Below are positions 27,688 through 36,935 of a stretch of 64,000 nt of DNA, in pieces; the first letter of the stretch is position 1, and every line of letters starts with the position of its first letter. Source of the stretch: Photobacterium angustum. GTDB taxonomy: Bacteria > Pseudomonadota > Gammaproteobacteria > Enterobacterales > Vibrionaceae. The translations under genes and the position numbers were made by a program. The notes beneath the pieces are model-generated. The model was not told the origin of the DNA, did no database searches, and was given only the letters and a program-made list of their open reading frames with translations. The stretch covers positions 1,054,001-1,118,000 of the forward strand of contig NZ_MSCJ01000003.1 in the NCBI RefSeq assembly GCF_002954615.1. Direction: 5' to 3'.

Positions 27688-28641
27688 TTATAATGAATAA
27701 CGTAACTTCAATGCTTCAGGATAAGGCGCTAAATAAGCTTGTTTTGATAAATACTCATTAGGGTTTAATGCTAAATGATGATTGATGAGTGTTAACGGTG
27801 CGATTAATGGCAGGTTACCTTCACGATAGCGCATAATAACATCGCGTAATTCTGCTTTTTGTTGTTTATCTAAATTACGTTTAAAGTAACCTTGAATATG
27901 TAGCAGTACATTCGTATTCGTTTTGCAATTTGAACGATGCTTTAAACCGTCCATTAATAATTGACGATACTCTACAAAGAACGCATTAATATCGTTCCAT
28001 TGATGACTTTTAGCTAATAACTGACCAAGCTTACGGTACGTTGCTGGGTGGTTTGCCATCAACGCTAATTTATAACGAGCATGGAATTTCATTAATTTAT
28101 TACTCGTAATTCCGTCCTCACCTTTAATACTCTCATATAAATCATTAAGTGCATAAACCCGAAAAACAAAGTTCTCCCTTAATACGGGATCGCATAAGCG
28201 ACCATCTTCTTCAATCGGTAACCAAGGCATTTTCTGCATAAGGCGTTTAGTATAAATACCAACAGAACCACCAGGTACTGAGTGACCATTATCAAGATAA
28301 AGTTTAACTCGCTCCATACCGCAAGAAGGCGATTTAGCACATACAATGTAACCACACAGTGTTTCTAATGAAGGTAAAACCTTATCAGTAAATGCGTTCA
28401 TTTTATCCGTATAATCAAGCGTATTATCTTTACTATCAACTAAACGCACATCAATACTGTTATCCAATAAACGAATAACTGGACGTGGGATTGTCATGCC
28501 AATGCCAACCTCTGGACAAATAGGCTTGAACTCAAAATAATCACTTAATTCTTCGTCTGCGAATTTAAAACGCTTATGACCACCGTCAAAACGTACTTGT
28601 TGTCCTAAAAGGCAACCACTTATTCCTACTATAATCGCCAT
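27688..28641 (-). CDS. DUF523-DUF1722 fusion protein, copy B
   Basis: A 317-residue protein with DUF523 (GISGCLLGQQVRFDGGHKR; CAKSPSCGMERV) followed by a YbgA-like DUF1722 domain (HARYKLALMANHPATYRKL; YREGNLPLIAPLTLINHH). It is closely related to copy A 0.4 kb upstream. The conserved Cys suggest metal or Fe-S binding, but function is unknown. DUF1722 (ybgA) is next to phr in E. coli, so a link to photorepair is plausible. SD GGAG. It is probably the third gene of the operon led by copy A, though the preceding gap is 129 bp. Confidence 0.82.
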   Translation of the reverse strand: MAIIVGISGCLLGQQVRFDGGHKRFKFADEELSDYFEFKPICPEVGIGMTIPRPVIRLLDNSIDVRLVDSKDNTLDYTDKMNAFTDKVLPSLETLCGYIVCAKSPSCGMERVKLYLDNGHSVPGGSVGIYTKRLMQKMPWLPIEEDGRLCDPVLRENFVFRVYALNDLYESIKGEDGITSNKLMKFHARYKLALMANHPATYRKLGQLLAKSHQWNDINAFFVEYRQLLMDGLKHRSNCKTNTNVLLHIQGYFKRNLDKQQKAELRDVIMRYREGNLPLIAPLTLINHHLALNPNEYLSKQAYLAPYPEALKLRYSL

Positions 28642-28770
28642 AAATACTCCGTTGACGCTTAACCATATAAACCATAAAATTATTAGGGGTAATATTGCTA
28701 TAAAATAATATTGAATGTAATAATGCTGTAATGATTAGTTACATCTTTTCTATTAATAACATTGCTCACA

Positions 28771-29007
28771 TTATTTCCACCCTTGATGCCACAACGAAGT
28801 ATTTCTTAAATCTTGCCAATTAATTATAAATTCACGTTTAGACATTACTGCTTCCATCGTGCAATGCAGTACCTTACCTTCCTCGTTAATTTCAAGTTCA
28901 GTAATAATAAAATGTTTTTCTTTATTTTTAGGGACTGCAGCAGTCCACTTACTGTTTAACAACTTTTTAGGGTTGAATTGATTCACTATATTTACCCTTA
29001 ATTTCAT
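28771..29007 (-). CDS. TIGR02450-type small Trp-rich protein
   Basis: A 78-residue protein whose core FNPKKLLNSKWTAAVPKNKE, KHFIITELE, MEAVMSKREFIINW and WHQGWK match the small tryptophan-rich TIGR02450 family. Function is unknown; family members often lie beside photolyase or DUF1722 genes. It begins 2 nt after the stop of copy A, so it is translationally linked to it. Confidence 0.85.
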   Translation of the reverse strand: MKLRVNIVNQFNPKKLLNSKWTAAVPKNKEKHFIITELEINEEGKVLHCTMEAVMSKREFIINWQDLRNTSLWHQGWK

Positions 29008-29009
29008 TA

Positions 29010-29957
29010 TTACAATGAGAAACGAAGCTTTAGTTTTTCAGGGTAAGGAGATAAATATGCTTGCGTTGCAAGATATTCATCAGGGTTTACTGTTAAGTGA
29101 TGATTAATAAGTGTTAGCGGAGCGATTAAAGGAATATTTCCCTCACGATAGCGCATAATTACATCACGTAACTCTGCTTTTTGATCCTTATCTAAATCAC
29201 GCTTAAAGTAACCTTGAATATGCATTAACACGTTGGTGTTATTTTTACGGCTTGCACGGTTTTTCAGAGCGTCCATAAATTGCTGACGATAAGTTAAGAA
29301 GAACTCAATTAAGTCATCCCACTCATGAATTTTCGATACTAAGCGTCCAAGCGAACGATAAGACTCTTGATGATGTGCCATTAAGCAAAGTTTGTAACGA
29401 GAATGAAACTTAATGATTTTTCCTCGAGTAATACCACCGTCAACACTACGATAGAGGTCATCAAGTGCATAAACACGGAAGATAAAATTCTCTCGCAGTA
29501 CCGGATCACATAGTCGGCCATCTTCTTCAATAGGTAGCCATGGCATTGCTTCCATTAGACGTTTGGTATAGATACCAACAGATCCGCCTGGTACTGAGTT
29601 ACCATTTTCTAAATACAATTTAACTCGTTCCATACCACAAGAAGGTGATTTAGCGCACACCACATAGCCACGTAACCACTCAAAACTAGGTATAATTTCA
29701 TCGGCGAACGCCTTCATTTTATCTGTGTGATCAATAGCATTATCTTTACTATCAACAAGCCGTACTTCAATGCCATTATCTTGTAAACGGATCACCGGAC
29801 GCGGCGTAGACATCCCAATAGCCATTTCAGGACATACCGCTCTAAAGCTGAAGTATTCAGCTAAGTCTTCTGCTACAAAACGATTACGTTTATGCCCGCC
29901 ATCAAAGCGTACTTTCTCGCCTAATACACATGAACTGATTCCTACAGGGATACCCAT
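29010..29957 (-). CDS. DUF523-DUF1722 fusion protein, copy A
   Basis: A 315-residue paralogue of the 27688-28641 protein with the same order: DUF523 (GISSCVLGEKVRFDGGHKR; CAKSPSCGMERV) then DUF1722 (HSRYKLCLMAHHQESY). The frame opens at a TTG (29969), but the ATG at 29957 (MGIPVGISSC) has GGAGG 5 nt before it, so I chose that. It is the first gene of a light-type operon; a TGTACA-N12-TGTACA operator lies 16 bp upstream of the start. Confidence 0.85.
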   Translation of the reverse strand: MGIPVGISSCVLGEKVRFDGGHKRNRFVAEDLAEYFSFRAVCPEMAIGMSTPRPVIRLQDNGIEVRLVDSKDNAIDHTDKMKAFADEIIPSFEWLRGYVVCAKSPSCGMERVKLYLENGNSVPGGSVGIYTKRLMEAMPWLPIEEDGRLCDPVLRENFIFRVYALDDLYRSVDGGITRGKIIKFHSRYKLCLMAHHQESYRSLGRLVSKIHEWDDLIEFFLTYRQQFMDALKNRASRKNNTNVLMHIQGYFKRDLDKDQKAELRDVIMRYREGNIPLIAPLTLINHHLTVNPDEYLATQAYLSPYPEKLKLRFSL

Positions 29958-29972
29958 ACCCGCCTCCAAAGT

Positions 29973-29996
29973 TGTACAGTTATTTCTTGTTGTACA
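29973..29996. promoter_or_regulatory. LitR-type operator 3 (TGTACA-N12-TGTACA)
   Basis: Half sites at 29973-29978 and 29991-29996 with exact 12-bp spacing, immediately upstream of DUF523-DUF1722 copy A. Same motif as the two operators before merR-phrB, 3.8 kb away. Confidence 0.7.
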
Positions 29997-30021
29997 ATTA
30001 ATGTAGACAAATAGATCACCT

Positions 30022-30044
30022 TGTACAAGTTTTTTTATTGTATA
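30022..30044. promoter_or_regulatory. LitR-type operator variant (TGTACA-N11-TGTATA)
   Basis: Half sites at 30022-30027 and 30039-30044, one base short of the usual spacing, 25 bp beyond operator 3. It could be a second, weaker site for copy A, or a site for the divergent 62-residue protein gene. Confidence 0.45.
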
Positions 30045-30124
30045 AGTATTGGTGATGACGAATGAAAGCGCCTATAAGGCTTAAAACACACTTATCGTTA
30101 ATATTTAATTAACAATACTTTAAC

Positions 30125-30138
30125 TTGATCTAAATCAT
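30125..30138. promoter_or_regulatory. FNR-like box TTGAT-CTAA-ATCAT
   Basis: Matches the FNR/CRP-family palindrome TTGAT-N4-ATCAA at 9 of 10 positions, 54 bp before the start of the 62-residue protein gene, a position suited to activation. Confidence 0.45.
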
Positions 30139-30191
30139 TATGATGATTTGGAAAGAAGCTTATTGTTAAGTTATTGTAAATAGGAGGTGGT

Positions 30192-30380
30192 ATGAAATTA
30201 AGAAAAGATAAAAGATGCTATACCGATCTTTGTATTAACGGTAAATGGTTCCATCATGATCACTGCACAAATACGGCTTATATGCTGAAAGGACGTGATT
30301 CTCCTCTATTAGAATTGGCAAGAATACCGCAAACAGAGAGTGAGCTTATTGGACTGCTAGAGGAAGCAACATTAAATTAA
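30192..30380 (+). CDS. Small Cys/His-rich protein, unknown function
   Basis: A 62-residue protein starting MKLRKDKRCYTDLCINGKWF then HHDHC, a cluster of three Cys and three His in about 20 residues that could bind a metal. The C-terminal half is an acidic helix (SPLLELARIPQTESELIGLL). A perfect AGGAGGTG ribosome-binding site precedes the ATG and a terminator follows, so it is very likely expressed. It is divergent from the DUF523-DUF1722 operon. The family is not recognised. Confidence 0.7.
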   Translation: MKLRKDKRCYTDLCINGKWFHHDHCTNTAYMLKGRDSPLLELARIPQTESELIGLLEEATLN

Positions 30381-30445
30381 CATAGTGGTATGTTCTATGA
30401 TTCTAATTCTGTGTAAACTTTGGATATTAATGAGAACCAATCATA

Positions 30446-30473
30446 AAGCGATGTATTGATAAATACATCGCTT
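30446..30473. terminator. Bidirectional terminator between the small Cys/His gene and rlmF
   Basis: Perfect 12-bp stem AAGCGATGTATT/AATACATCGCTT with GATA loop, between converging genes. Confidence 0.8.
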
Positions 30474-30492
30474 ATTTATGGCAAAAGCTAAA

Positions 30493-31515
30493 TTAGCTCC
30501 AGCGCTCTTGGCGCCATTCTTGTTGCTGTTCTTCGTTTAAGAACGTCCAAGCAATAAGACGTGAGATCTTTTGACCTTGTGACATTTCAATAGTTTTTAC
30601 CGAAACCGCACCCACTTTCTCAAGTTGCTTGTAAAGTACACCTAAGTTTTCTTTCTTCGATACTAAGGTTGTAAACCAGAAGCACTGTGTAGACTTACTT
30701 GCACTTTGGTTGATCATTTTTTTGATAAAACCGACTTCACCGCCTTTACACCACAATTCAGCTTTTTGACCACCAAAGTTTAATACAGGTGTTGTTGATG
30801 ACTTCGCATTATTAAAAGCAGGCGATACTTTACCGCGAGAACGAGCTTGTTGTTTCTTATTCGCATTTGCTGCAAGGTTACGAACTTTTCGTTCAGAACC
30901 TGCCATTGCTTCTTCTTCAGAGCTATGGAATGGCGGATTACATAACGTAAAATCAAACACTTCTTCATCATTGATCGTATCTGTAAAGATATTATCAGCA
31001 TTCTTTTGTAGACGAATTTGAATAGCGCCTTTTAAACGTGGATTGTTACCTGCAATGAATTTTGCTGATTTCACAGCAAGAGGATCGATCTCTGAACCAA
31101 CAAATTGCCAGCCATAAACACGATGTCCAATAATTGGGTAGACGCAGTTTGCACCGATACCAATGTCTAAACCACGAATACCTTTACCTTGAGGAATCGC
31201 CCCTTCGTTAGATTGCGCTAATAAATCAGCAATGTAATGCAAATAGTCGGCACGACCAGGAATTGGAGGACATAAAAAACCAGCAGGAATATCCCAATGA
31301 TCCACTTGATAAAAATGCTTTAATAACGCTTTGTTTAATGTTTTAACTGCGAGTGGATCGGAGAAGTTTACAGAAAGATCACCATAAGCATTTTCGCTAA
31401 CATGCTGATCTAACTCTGGGGTTGCTTTAATTAGTGTCGCAAAATCATAACGCGCACGATGTGGGTTACGTGGGTGTAAGCCTTGCTTAGGCTGTGCGTT
31501 TTTCTTTTGGGTCAT
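30493..31515 (-). CDS. rlmF: 23S rRNA (adenine(1618)-N6)-methyltransferase
   Basis: A 340-residue SAM methyltransferase. N-terminal [16 protein letters not shown] is the RlmF signature, [16 protein letters not shown] is the SAM motif, and LCNPPFHSS carries the NPPF catalytic motif of N6-adenine methyltransferases. It methylates A1618 of 23S rRNA. Basic patches ([10 protein letters not shown]) fit RNA binding. Monocistronic. Confidence 0.92.
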   Translation of the reverse strand: MTQKKNAQPKQGLHPRNPHRARYDFATLIKATPELDQHVSENAYGDLSVNFSDPLAVKTLNKALLKHFYQVDHWDIPAGFLCPPIPGRADYLHYIADLLAQSNEGAIPQGKGIRGLDIGIGANCVYPIIGHRVYGWQFVGSEIDPLAVKSAKFIAGNNPRLKGAIQIRLQKNADNIFTDTINDEEVFDFTLCNPPFHSSEEEAMAGSERKVRNLAANANKKQQARSRGKVSPAFNNAKSSTTPVLNFGGQKAELWCKGGEVGFIKKMINQSASKSTQCFWFTTLVSKKENLGVLYKQLEKVGAVSVKTIEMSQGQKISRLIAWTFLNEEQQQEWRQERWS

Positions 31516-31668
31516 CTTTGCTTCTCGCAGAATTGGATCTTATCAAAGCGCAGCATTGTACATGCTTATCGATGATAAACTTAGCGTTTAAGTGTCTAAT
31601 AATTGAATAATTCCCAAATTGTCTATTTCTTTATCACCTTATCAACACTTAATAACACAACACTCTCT

Positions 31669-32469
31669 TTACTCTTCCTTACTGCGGTCTAAACCTTGTA
31701 ATTTAATTTTAGCCATTTCTGACACATCATCTGCCGTTAACTTATCAATTAAATTAATTGGCAGTGGGAAAACGATAGTCGATGTACGTTCATTGGCGAC
31801 TTCTGTTAGGGTTTGAAAATAACGTAATTGAATCGCGTTTGGCGATTTATTTAACTCATTAGCAGCCTGCTGTAATTTTACCGATGCTTCTAACTCACCT
31901 GTCGCATGAATGACTTTTGCACGACGTGAACGCTCAGCTTCAGCTTGTCTTGCTAAGGCTCTAACCATACTGTCATCTAAATCAACATGTTTTATCTCAA
32001 CATTGGCGATTTTTATTCCCCAATTATCAGTATGTTGATCAAGAATACCTTGAAGACCACGATTTAGTTCCTCTCGTGCAGACAATAACTCATCCAATTC
32101 ATGTTGACCAAGTACAGAACGAAGCGTTGTTTGTGACAGTTGACTGGTCGCTTCTAAATAATTCTCTACATTGTTGATCGCCATTTTTGGATCAACCACT
32201 TTAAAATAAACAACAGCATTTACATGTACAGATACATTATCACGGGTTATTAAATCTTGAGTGGGCACATCAAGCACAATAGTACGTAGATCAACTCGCA
32301 CCATTTGTTGTACAAACGGCACAATAATGACCAACCCCGGCCCTTTTACGTCATAGAAACGCCCAAGGAGAAATACAACAGCCCTTTCATACTCTCGTAA
32401 GACCTTAAACATGCTGATAATTAATATAACCACCAGCACGACAATAATCGCAATGGAATAAGTAACCAT
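31669..32469 (-). CDS. Slipin family SPFH-domain membrane protein
   Basis: A 266-residue stomatin/slipin-like protein: one N-terminal transmembrane helix (residues 4-22), then the SPFH domain ([30 protein letters not shown]) and a helical region with [16 protein letters not shown]. It pairs with the NfeD protein 36 nt upstream; NfeD-slipin partners act together at membrane microdomains. SD AAGGAG. Confidence 0.9.
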   Translation of the reverse strand: MVTYSIAIIVVLVVILIISMFKVLREYERAVVFLLGRFYDVKGPGLVIIVPFVQQMVRVDLRTIVLDVPTQDLITRDNVSVHVNAVVYFKVVDPKMAINNVENYLEATSQLSQTTLRSVLGQHELDELLSAREELNRGLQGILDQHTDNWGIKIANVEIKHVDLDDSMVRALARQAEAERSRRAKVIHATGELEASVKLQQAANELNKSPNAIQLRYFQTLTEVANERTSTIVFPLPINLIDKLTADDVSEMAKIKLQGLDRSKEE

Positions 32470-32505
32470 AGTACTCTCCTTACAATGTCTTTATTAGCCA
32501 ATTAG

Positions 32506-33894
32506 TTAGGGATCAATTTCGAGCCATAACCCACGAATTGCAGTCACAATTACCGTATCCCCTTTATGAAAAACCCCAGTGCTGGTTGCTTGCCATATTT
32601 CACCTTCAACTAATACTCGATATTTACCCGCTTCATTGTCCACATACATCACTGTCGCTTTCTGACCTATTAATGTACTGATTCCTGTTACAACAGGCTT
32701 TTTGCGTGATTTAACCAACATGGTAAGAATAATAAAGAAGAAGGCTGCAGATACCGCGGTAAAACCTATTATCAGTGGTACTGCGATTTGATAACCAGGA
32801 AGATCGGTATCCATTAACATAACCGAGCCTAGTGCAAATGACACTATGCCCCCTAAACCTAATATACCGAAACTTGGACTAAAGGCTTCAGCAACCATTA
32901 ACATGACACCTAGAATAATCAGTGCTAGGCCTGCGTAGCTGATCGGTAACATTTGAAGCGAATACATCGCCAGTACAAAACAGATCCCACCAAGCACCCC
33001 AGGTAATCCGACTCCGGGATTATAAAACTCCAGTAACAACCCATACATGCCGATCAGCATTAAAATATACGCAACATTTGGATTTGTTAGAACTGATAAC
33101 AACTTAAAACGCCAGTCTTGCTCTCGTTCAATAAAACGTACATTACTTAGCTCAATTGGTGTTTCTACGCCATTTAGTTTCACCATCCTACCATTGGATT
33201 TTTCTACTACCTTTGCTACATCTTGAGCAATGAAATCAATCACGTTCTTCTGCAATGCCGTTTCTGCGCTAATGCTTGCAGATTCTGTTACCGCTTTAAC
33301 TGCCCATTCAGCATTACGATTATGTAATTTGGCCAAACTTTCGATATAAGCCGCTGCATCGTTCATCACTTTATTTTCCATAGCGGAACCACTTTTAATC
33401 GCAGCTGGTTGTTTAGATGATTGGTCTGATCCCTCACTACTTTTTACTTCATCCTCACTTTTAGATTGCTCATCACTTTTATCACCATTAAACGGCGACT
33501 CACCTGCGTTTCCTCCACCAATGGATACCGGTGTTGCAGCACCTAAATTTGTACCATTTGCCATAGATGCAATATGGCTTGCCAATAATATGTAAGTACC
33601 GGCACTTGCAGCTCGAGATCCTGATGGACCCACCCATGTTGCAACGGGTACTGGAGAAACCGTAATAGCCTGAATAATTTGCCGCATGGAAGAGTCTAAA
33701 CCACCAGGAGTATCAACTTGTAAGATAATCATCGCTGCGTTATTTTTTTGTGCTTCGGATATTTCACGCGTCACGTAATCGCTTGTAGCAGGTCCAATCC
33801 CTCCTTTTATATTTATCACCCACACATCTTGGGCTACTACTGGTGAACAGAAAATAATAAGGCTTAGCAGTAAGTATTGAATAAACGTTTTCAT
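32506..33894 (-). CDS. nfeD: NfeD family membrane-bound ClpP-class serine protease
   Basis: About 462 residues: signal peptide, ClpP-like protease domain (LQVDTPGGLDSSMRQII; WVGPSGSRAASAGTYI with the likely nucleophile Ser), a low-complexity Ser/Lys/Asp/Glu linker at about residues 135-165, several transmembrane helices, and a C-terminal OB-fold NfeD domain (LIGQKATV...VLVEGEIWQA). The frame opens at a TTG upstream, but the ATG at 33894 (MKTFIQYLLL) has GGTGA 5 nt away and starts the signal peptide. Operon with the slipin gene. Confidence 0.9.
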   Translation of the reverse strand: MKTFIQYLLLSLIIFCSPVVAQDVWVINIKGGIGPATSDYVTREISEAQKNNAAMIILQVDTPGGLDSSMRQIIQAITVSPVPVATWVGPSGSRAASAGTYILLASHIASMANGTNLGAATPVSIGGGNAGESPFNGDKSDEQSKSEDEVKSSEGSDQSSKQPAAIKSGSAMENKVMNDAAAYIESLAKLHNRNAEWAVKAVTESASISAETALQKNVIDFIAQDVAKVVEKSNGRMVKLNGVETPIELSNVRFIEREQDWRFKLLSVLTNPNVAYILMLIGMYGLLLEFYNPGVGLPGVLGGICFVLAMYSLQMLPISYAGLALIILGVMLMVAEAFSPSFGILGLGGIVSFALGSVMLMDTDLPGYQIAVPLIIGFTAVSAAFFFIILTMLVKSRKKPVVTGISTLIGQKATVMYVDNEAGKYRVLVEGEIWQATSTGVFHKGDTVIVTAIRGLWLEIDP

Positions 33895-34098
33895 ACGCTT
33901 CACCCACAAATAAATGAATAAAAGCTCTAACGATTGAGACTGATATAATAAACAGTTGGTTATTTAACTATACGTGTAACAAAAGGAATTAGTTTTCTTA
34001 AAATTGAAGCCTTACCTTATGAGTGTCACAAGGCAGCCCCTCAAAACAAGAGAAAGGATTTATACTTAAGAATAAAAACAACAAAAGGATAGTTAATA

Positions 34099-35325
34099 AT
34101 GCCGCAAGCAAATACTCTTGTTATTTACTGTTCTCCACGCCTTGCTATATATCATCACCTACTTTTACTCGTTCTATTTATCATTCTTTTTGCAGGAAGT
34201 TATTCACATAGCGCCATCGCAAATACACAAATGACAGCAATAACGGATACCTCAAAGACAAACCATCAAGCTGTTGATACATCGCGAGATCTGCCAACGA
34301 TCTCATCCTCACCCAGTAACAAAGAACTGGTCATCGGAACTTATATTTGCCCACCTTTTGTTATGCAAGATCAATTTGGTGAATATACAGGATTAAGTAT
34401 TTTACTGTGGCAACAAATAGCAGAAAAATTAGAGCTACCCTACACCTTCAAAAATTACCCTTTGAAAGACCTATTAAAAGCAGTTGCAGCGAAAGAAATC
34501 GACATTGGATTGTCGTGTTTATCGATTACACCAGAGCGAGAACAAATCATTGATTTTTCGCACTCATTCTATGAAACACACCTTGCAATTGTCGTTAAAT
34601 CTGCAAGTCATTTCGATACATTTAAAAGTATTATTACTAACAGACATCTCTTAACAATTATTGCTATTTTCATCACGGCTGCGGCAATAGTAGGCGGTTT
34701 ATATTATTTATTAGAGCACCGTGTTAATGACAAGCTTTACTCGATGCGATCAAGACCCGCACAGTTAATTGAAGGATTTATTTTAGGCTTATTATTTATA
34801 ACTAAAGGCCCTTTCAATTATTACGAATTTAAAACATTAACAGGACGAGTGTTAACGGTTGGACTTGCGGTTTTCACTACGCTATTTATTGCCAGCATAA
34901 CCGCAGTTTTGGCGAGTACATTTACTATCGGATTAATTAATAGCGATATAAAAAGCCCCAACGATTTAGCGAATGTTAGTACTGGTGCAAAGACCGCTTC
35001 AACTTCGTCGCAATTTTTAACTCGTCACAGTATTACTCATCGTCAATACGACACAGTCGTTGAAATGTTGGATGCTTTAGAGCGTGGAGAAATAGATGCT
35101 GCTGTCAATGATGATGCAATCGTTAAGTATGAAATAAAGATAGCGCAACAAAACGGTAAATATGAAAAATTAACCGTCTTACCTTATCAATTTGAAAAAC
35201 AAAATTATGGTATCGCGTTAATAGAACAAAGCCCTTATGAAGAATCAGTAAACCGAGAATTATTACAATTTAGGCAGAGTAATGAATGGCGTAATGCATT
35301 ACTTGAGTACTTTAAAATCAAATAG
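34099..35325 (+). CDS. Ionotropic glutamate receptor-like channel / substrate-binding protein
   Basis: A 408-residue protein built like bacterial GluR0: N-terminal membrane anchor or signal (about residues 19-40), substrate-binding lobe S1 (about 75-170; LVIGTYICPPFV, GLSCLSITPEREQIIDFS), helix M1 (184-205), a pore-loop-like stretch (222-245), helix M2 (250-273) and lobe S2 (282-405; SPNDLANVSTGAK, ALERGEIDAAVND). In the filter position K+-channel-type TVGYGD is replaced by TKGPFNYY. The ligand is probably an amino acid. Its ion selectivity, or whether it conducts at all, is unclear. Monocistronic, SD AAAGGA. Confidence 0.75.
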   Translation: MPQANTLVIYCSPRLAIYHHLLLLVLFIILFAGSYSHSAIANTQMTAITDTSKTNHQAVDTSRDLPTISSSPSNKELVIGTYICPPFVMQDQFGEYTGLSILLWQQIAEKLELPYTFKNYPLKDLLKAVAAKEIDIGLSCLSITPEREQIIDFSHSFYETHLAIVVKSASHFDTFKSIITNRHLLTIIAIFITAAAIVGGLYYLLEHRVNDKLYSMRSRPAQLIEGFILGLLFITKGPFNYYEFKTLTGRVLTVGLAVFTTLFIASITAVLASTFTIGLINSDIKSPNDLANVSTGAKTASTSSQFLTRHSITHRQYDTVVEMLDALERGEIDAAVNDDAIVKYEIKIAQQNGKYEKLTVLPYQFEKQNYGIALIEQSPYEESVNRELLQFRQSNEWRNALLEYFKIK

Positions 35326-35351
35326 TGCTAAACATACAAAGAATAAAACAG

Positions 35352-35396
35352 TTATTCACGCTATAGCGTTACAGAATTAAGCTATAACGCGAATAA
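35352..35396. terminator. Probable bidirectional terminator between the GluR-like gene and viaA
   Basis: Imperfect inverted repeat, arms 35352-35367 and 35381-35396 (TTATTC...GCTATAGC / GCTATA...GAATAA), in the 79-bp gap between converging genes. No long T run. Confidence 0.5.
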
Positions 35397-35404
35397 TGTA
35401 ACTA

Positions 35405-36862
35405 TTAACGAATTCGGAATAATTTACCTAGTTGACTCAATTTAGATGGATGGTAAGACCAACAATGATCGAACATCTCTAAAAGTTCTGGATTACCATA
35501 TTTTGACAGGTTAACGGCATGAAAACGGTTCTTCTGGGCTTTCAGTTTTTCTACTCGACTCAGCATAGCCTCAGGCTGGCTGGGTGCAATAAAGTCAGAT
35601 AACACCACGAGATCAGCGTTTTTATATTTACCGTCGCTCATCAAATCAATCGATTGATCTAATACAGGACCAAGATCCGTGCCGCCATGGAATGAATAAG
35701 ATAAAAAGTTAACCACTTCGCTTAACCCATCTTGCTTAGTCAACTCGTACGTAATCTGTTGAGTTGAAAACATAATGACATAACAATCACGCTCATCAGC
35801 AAGCGCTATTTGCATCAAGCCATAAGCCAGTGCTTTAGCACAATTTTCAGGGAAACCCGACATAGAACCTGAAGCATCAATACAAACAATAAATGGACCT
35901 TTATCTTGATCCACCTGTTTGGTTTGTCGCTTATACGCTTTTACCTTGCGTAGTTTACGCTGCGTACCTTGCATACGGTAATTCATTAAGCGTTTATCGG
36001 CTAAGTGTTTATAGAACACCACTTCCAATTCAGGATAGGCTAAAAACATTGCTTCATTAGGTAAAAGCTTGGCGAGATCGTCACTTTCATGGATCCCGAC
36101 AATATCATCGGTGACATTGTCACTTTTTTCTTCCACCAGCTTAAGTTCTTCTGCTTTTACGCGCTCTTTATTAGGATCATCGACTTCACTTGCCATACGC
36201 CCTAACTTCTCAGCGATATCTTGCAAGCCATTATTGTTTTTCAAAAACTTTGCAATTTTCTTCATGACATCGACATCAGTCTGTGTCAATTTCGCTTTTG
36301 CCATATCCCATAAACGGCCAGCCTTTTTCTCATCGCCAGCTTCTGTTACCTCTTCCACTTGCTTTAACGTTTCAATACGTTGATACAAGTCTTTCAACAG
36401 CTCTTCTTTATTTTCTTCAATTTCAGATTCTTGCGCTTCTTTTAAGGCATAAGCAATATACTCATACCATTTGTCACAAAAGAAGCGTTGAAACATCGGG
36501 TTATGTTTCTGATGTTCTTTAGCAACAAGATTTTTTGCTTTGAAATAAAACGAAGACTGCCCTTCCAATTTTTTTACGACTTCATCAGCATGCTCGATAA
36601 AATAATCTTGATCCCATTTACAGACTTGTTGATAAAGCTCTATTTCATCATGAAACCGTTCTACTACCGTCCCTTTAGCGGTTTGACGGATCATTTGTCC
36701 TCGCCATTTCATGACTTGGTTTTTCATCGCTGTTTTAACACCAGGGCTAGATTCTGCCGCCATTAATAACTGCGGACGTACCATGACTTCATGAACAGCA
36801 CTATCAATAACGCCTGATTCAGCAAGCATCAATGCGAAGTTTAATCCTTCAGAGACTGGCAT
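35405..36862 (-). CDS. viaA: ATPase RavA stimulator ViaA (VWA domain)
   Basis: A 485-residue cytoplasmic protein. The helical N-terminal two thirds end in a von Willebrand A domain with the MIDAS motif DASGSMSG, the Thr in GGTDLGP and the Asp in LSDFIAP. ViaA works with the MoxR ATPase RavA; in enterics the pair affects respiratory complexes and aminoglycoside uptake. It starts 73 nt after ravA. SD AAAGGAG. Confidence 0.93.
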   Translation of the reverse strand: MPVSEGLNFALMLAESGVIDSAVHEVMVRPQLLMAAESSPGVKTAMKNQVMKWRGQMIRQTAKGTVVERFHDEIELYQQVCKWDQDYFIEHADEVVKKLEGQSSFYFKAKNLVAKEHQKHNPMFQRFFCDKWYEYIAYALKEAQESEIEENKEELLKDLYQRIETLKQVEEVTEAGDEKKAGRLWDMAKAKLTQTDVDVMKKIAKFLKNNNGLQDIAEKLGRMASEVDDPNKERVKAEELKLVEEKSDNVTDDIVGIHESDDLAKLLPNEAMFLAYPELEVVFYKHLADKRLMNYRMQGTQRKLRKVKAYKRQTKQVDQDKGPFIVCIDASGSMSGFPENCAKALAYGLMQIALADERDCYVIMFSTQQITYELTKQDGLSEVVNFLSYSFHGGTDLGPVLDQSIDLMSDGKYKNADLVVLSDFIAPSQPEAMLSRVEKLKAQKNRFHAVNLSKYGNPELLEMFDHCWSYHPSKLSQLGKLFRIR

Positions 36863-36935
36863 ACGCGATTCTCCTTTTTCGTGCCTAACGTTAGGTGTTG
36901 ATTACACCCAACGATAGACTGCTTAACAACAAGCA

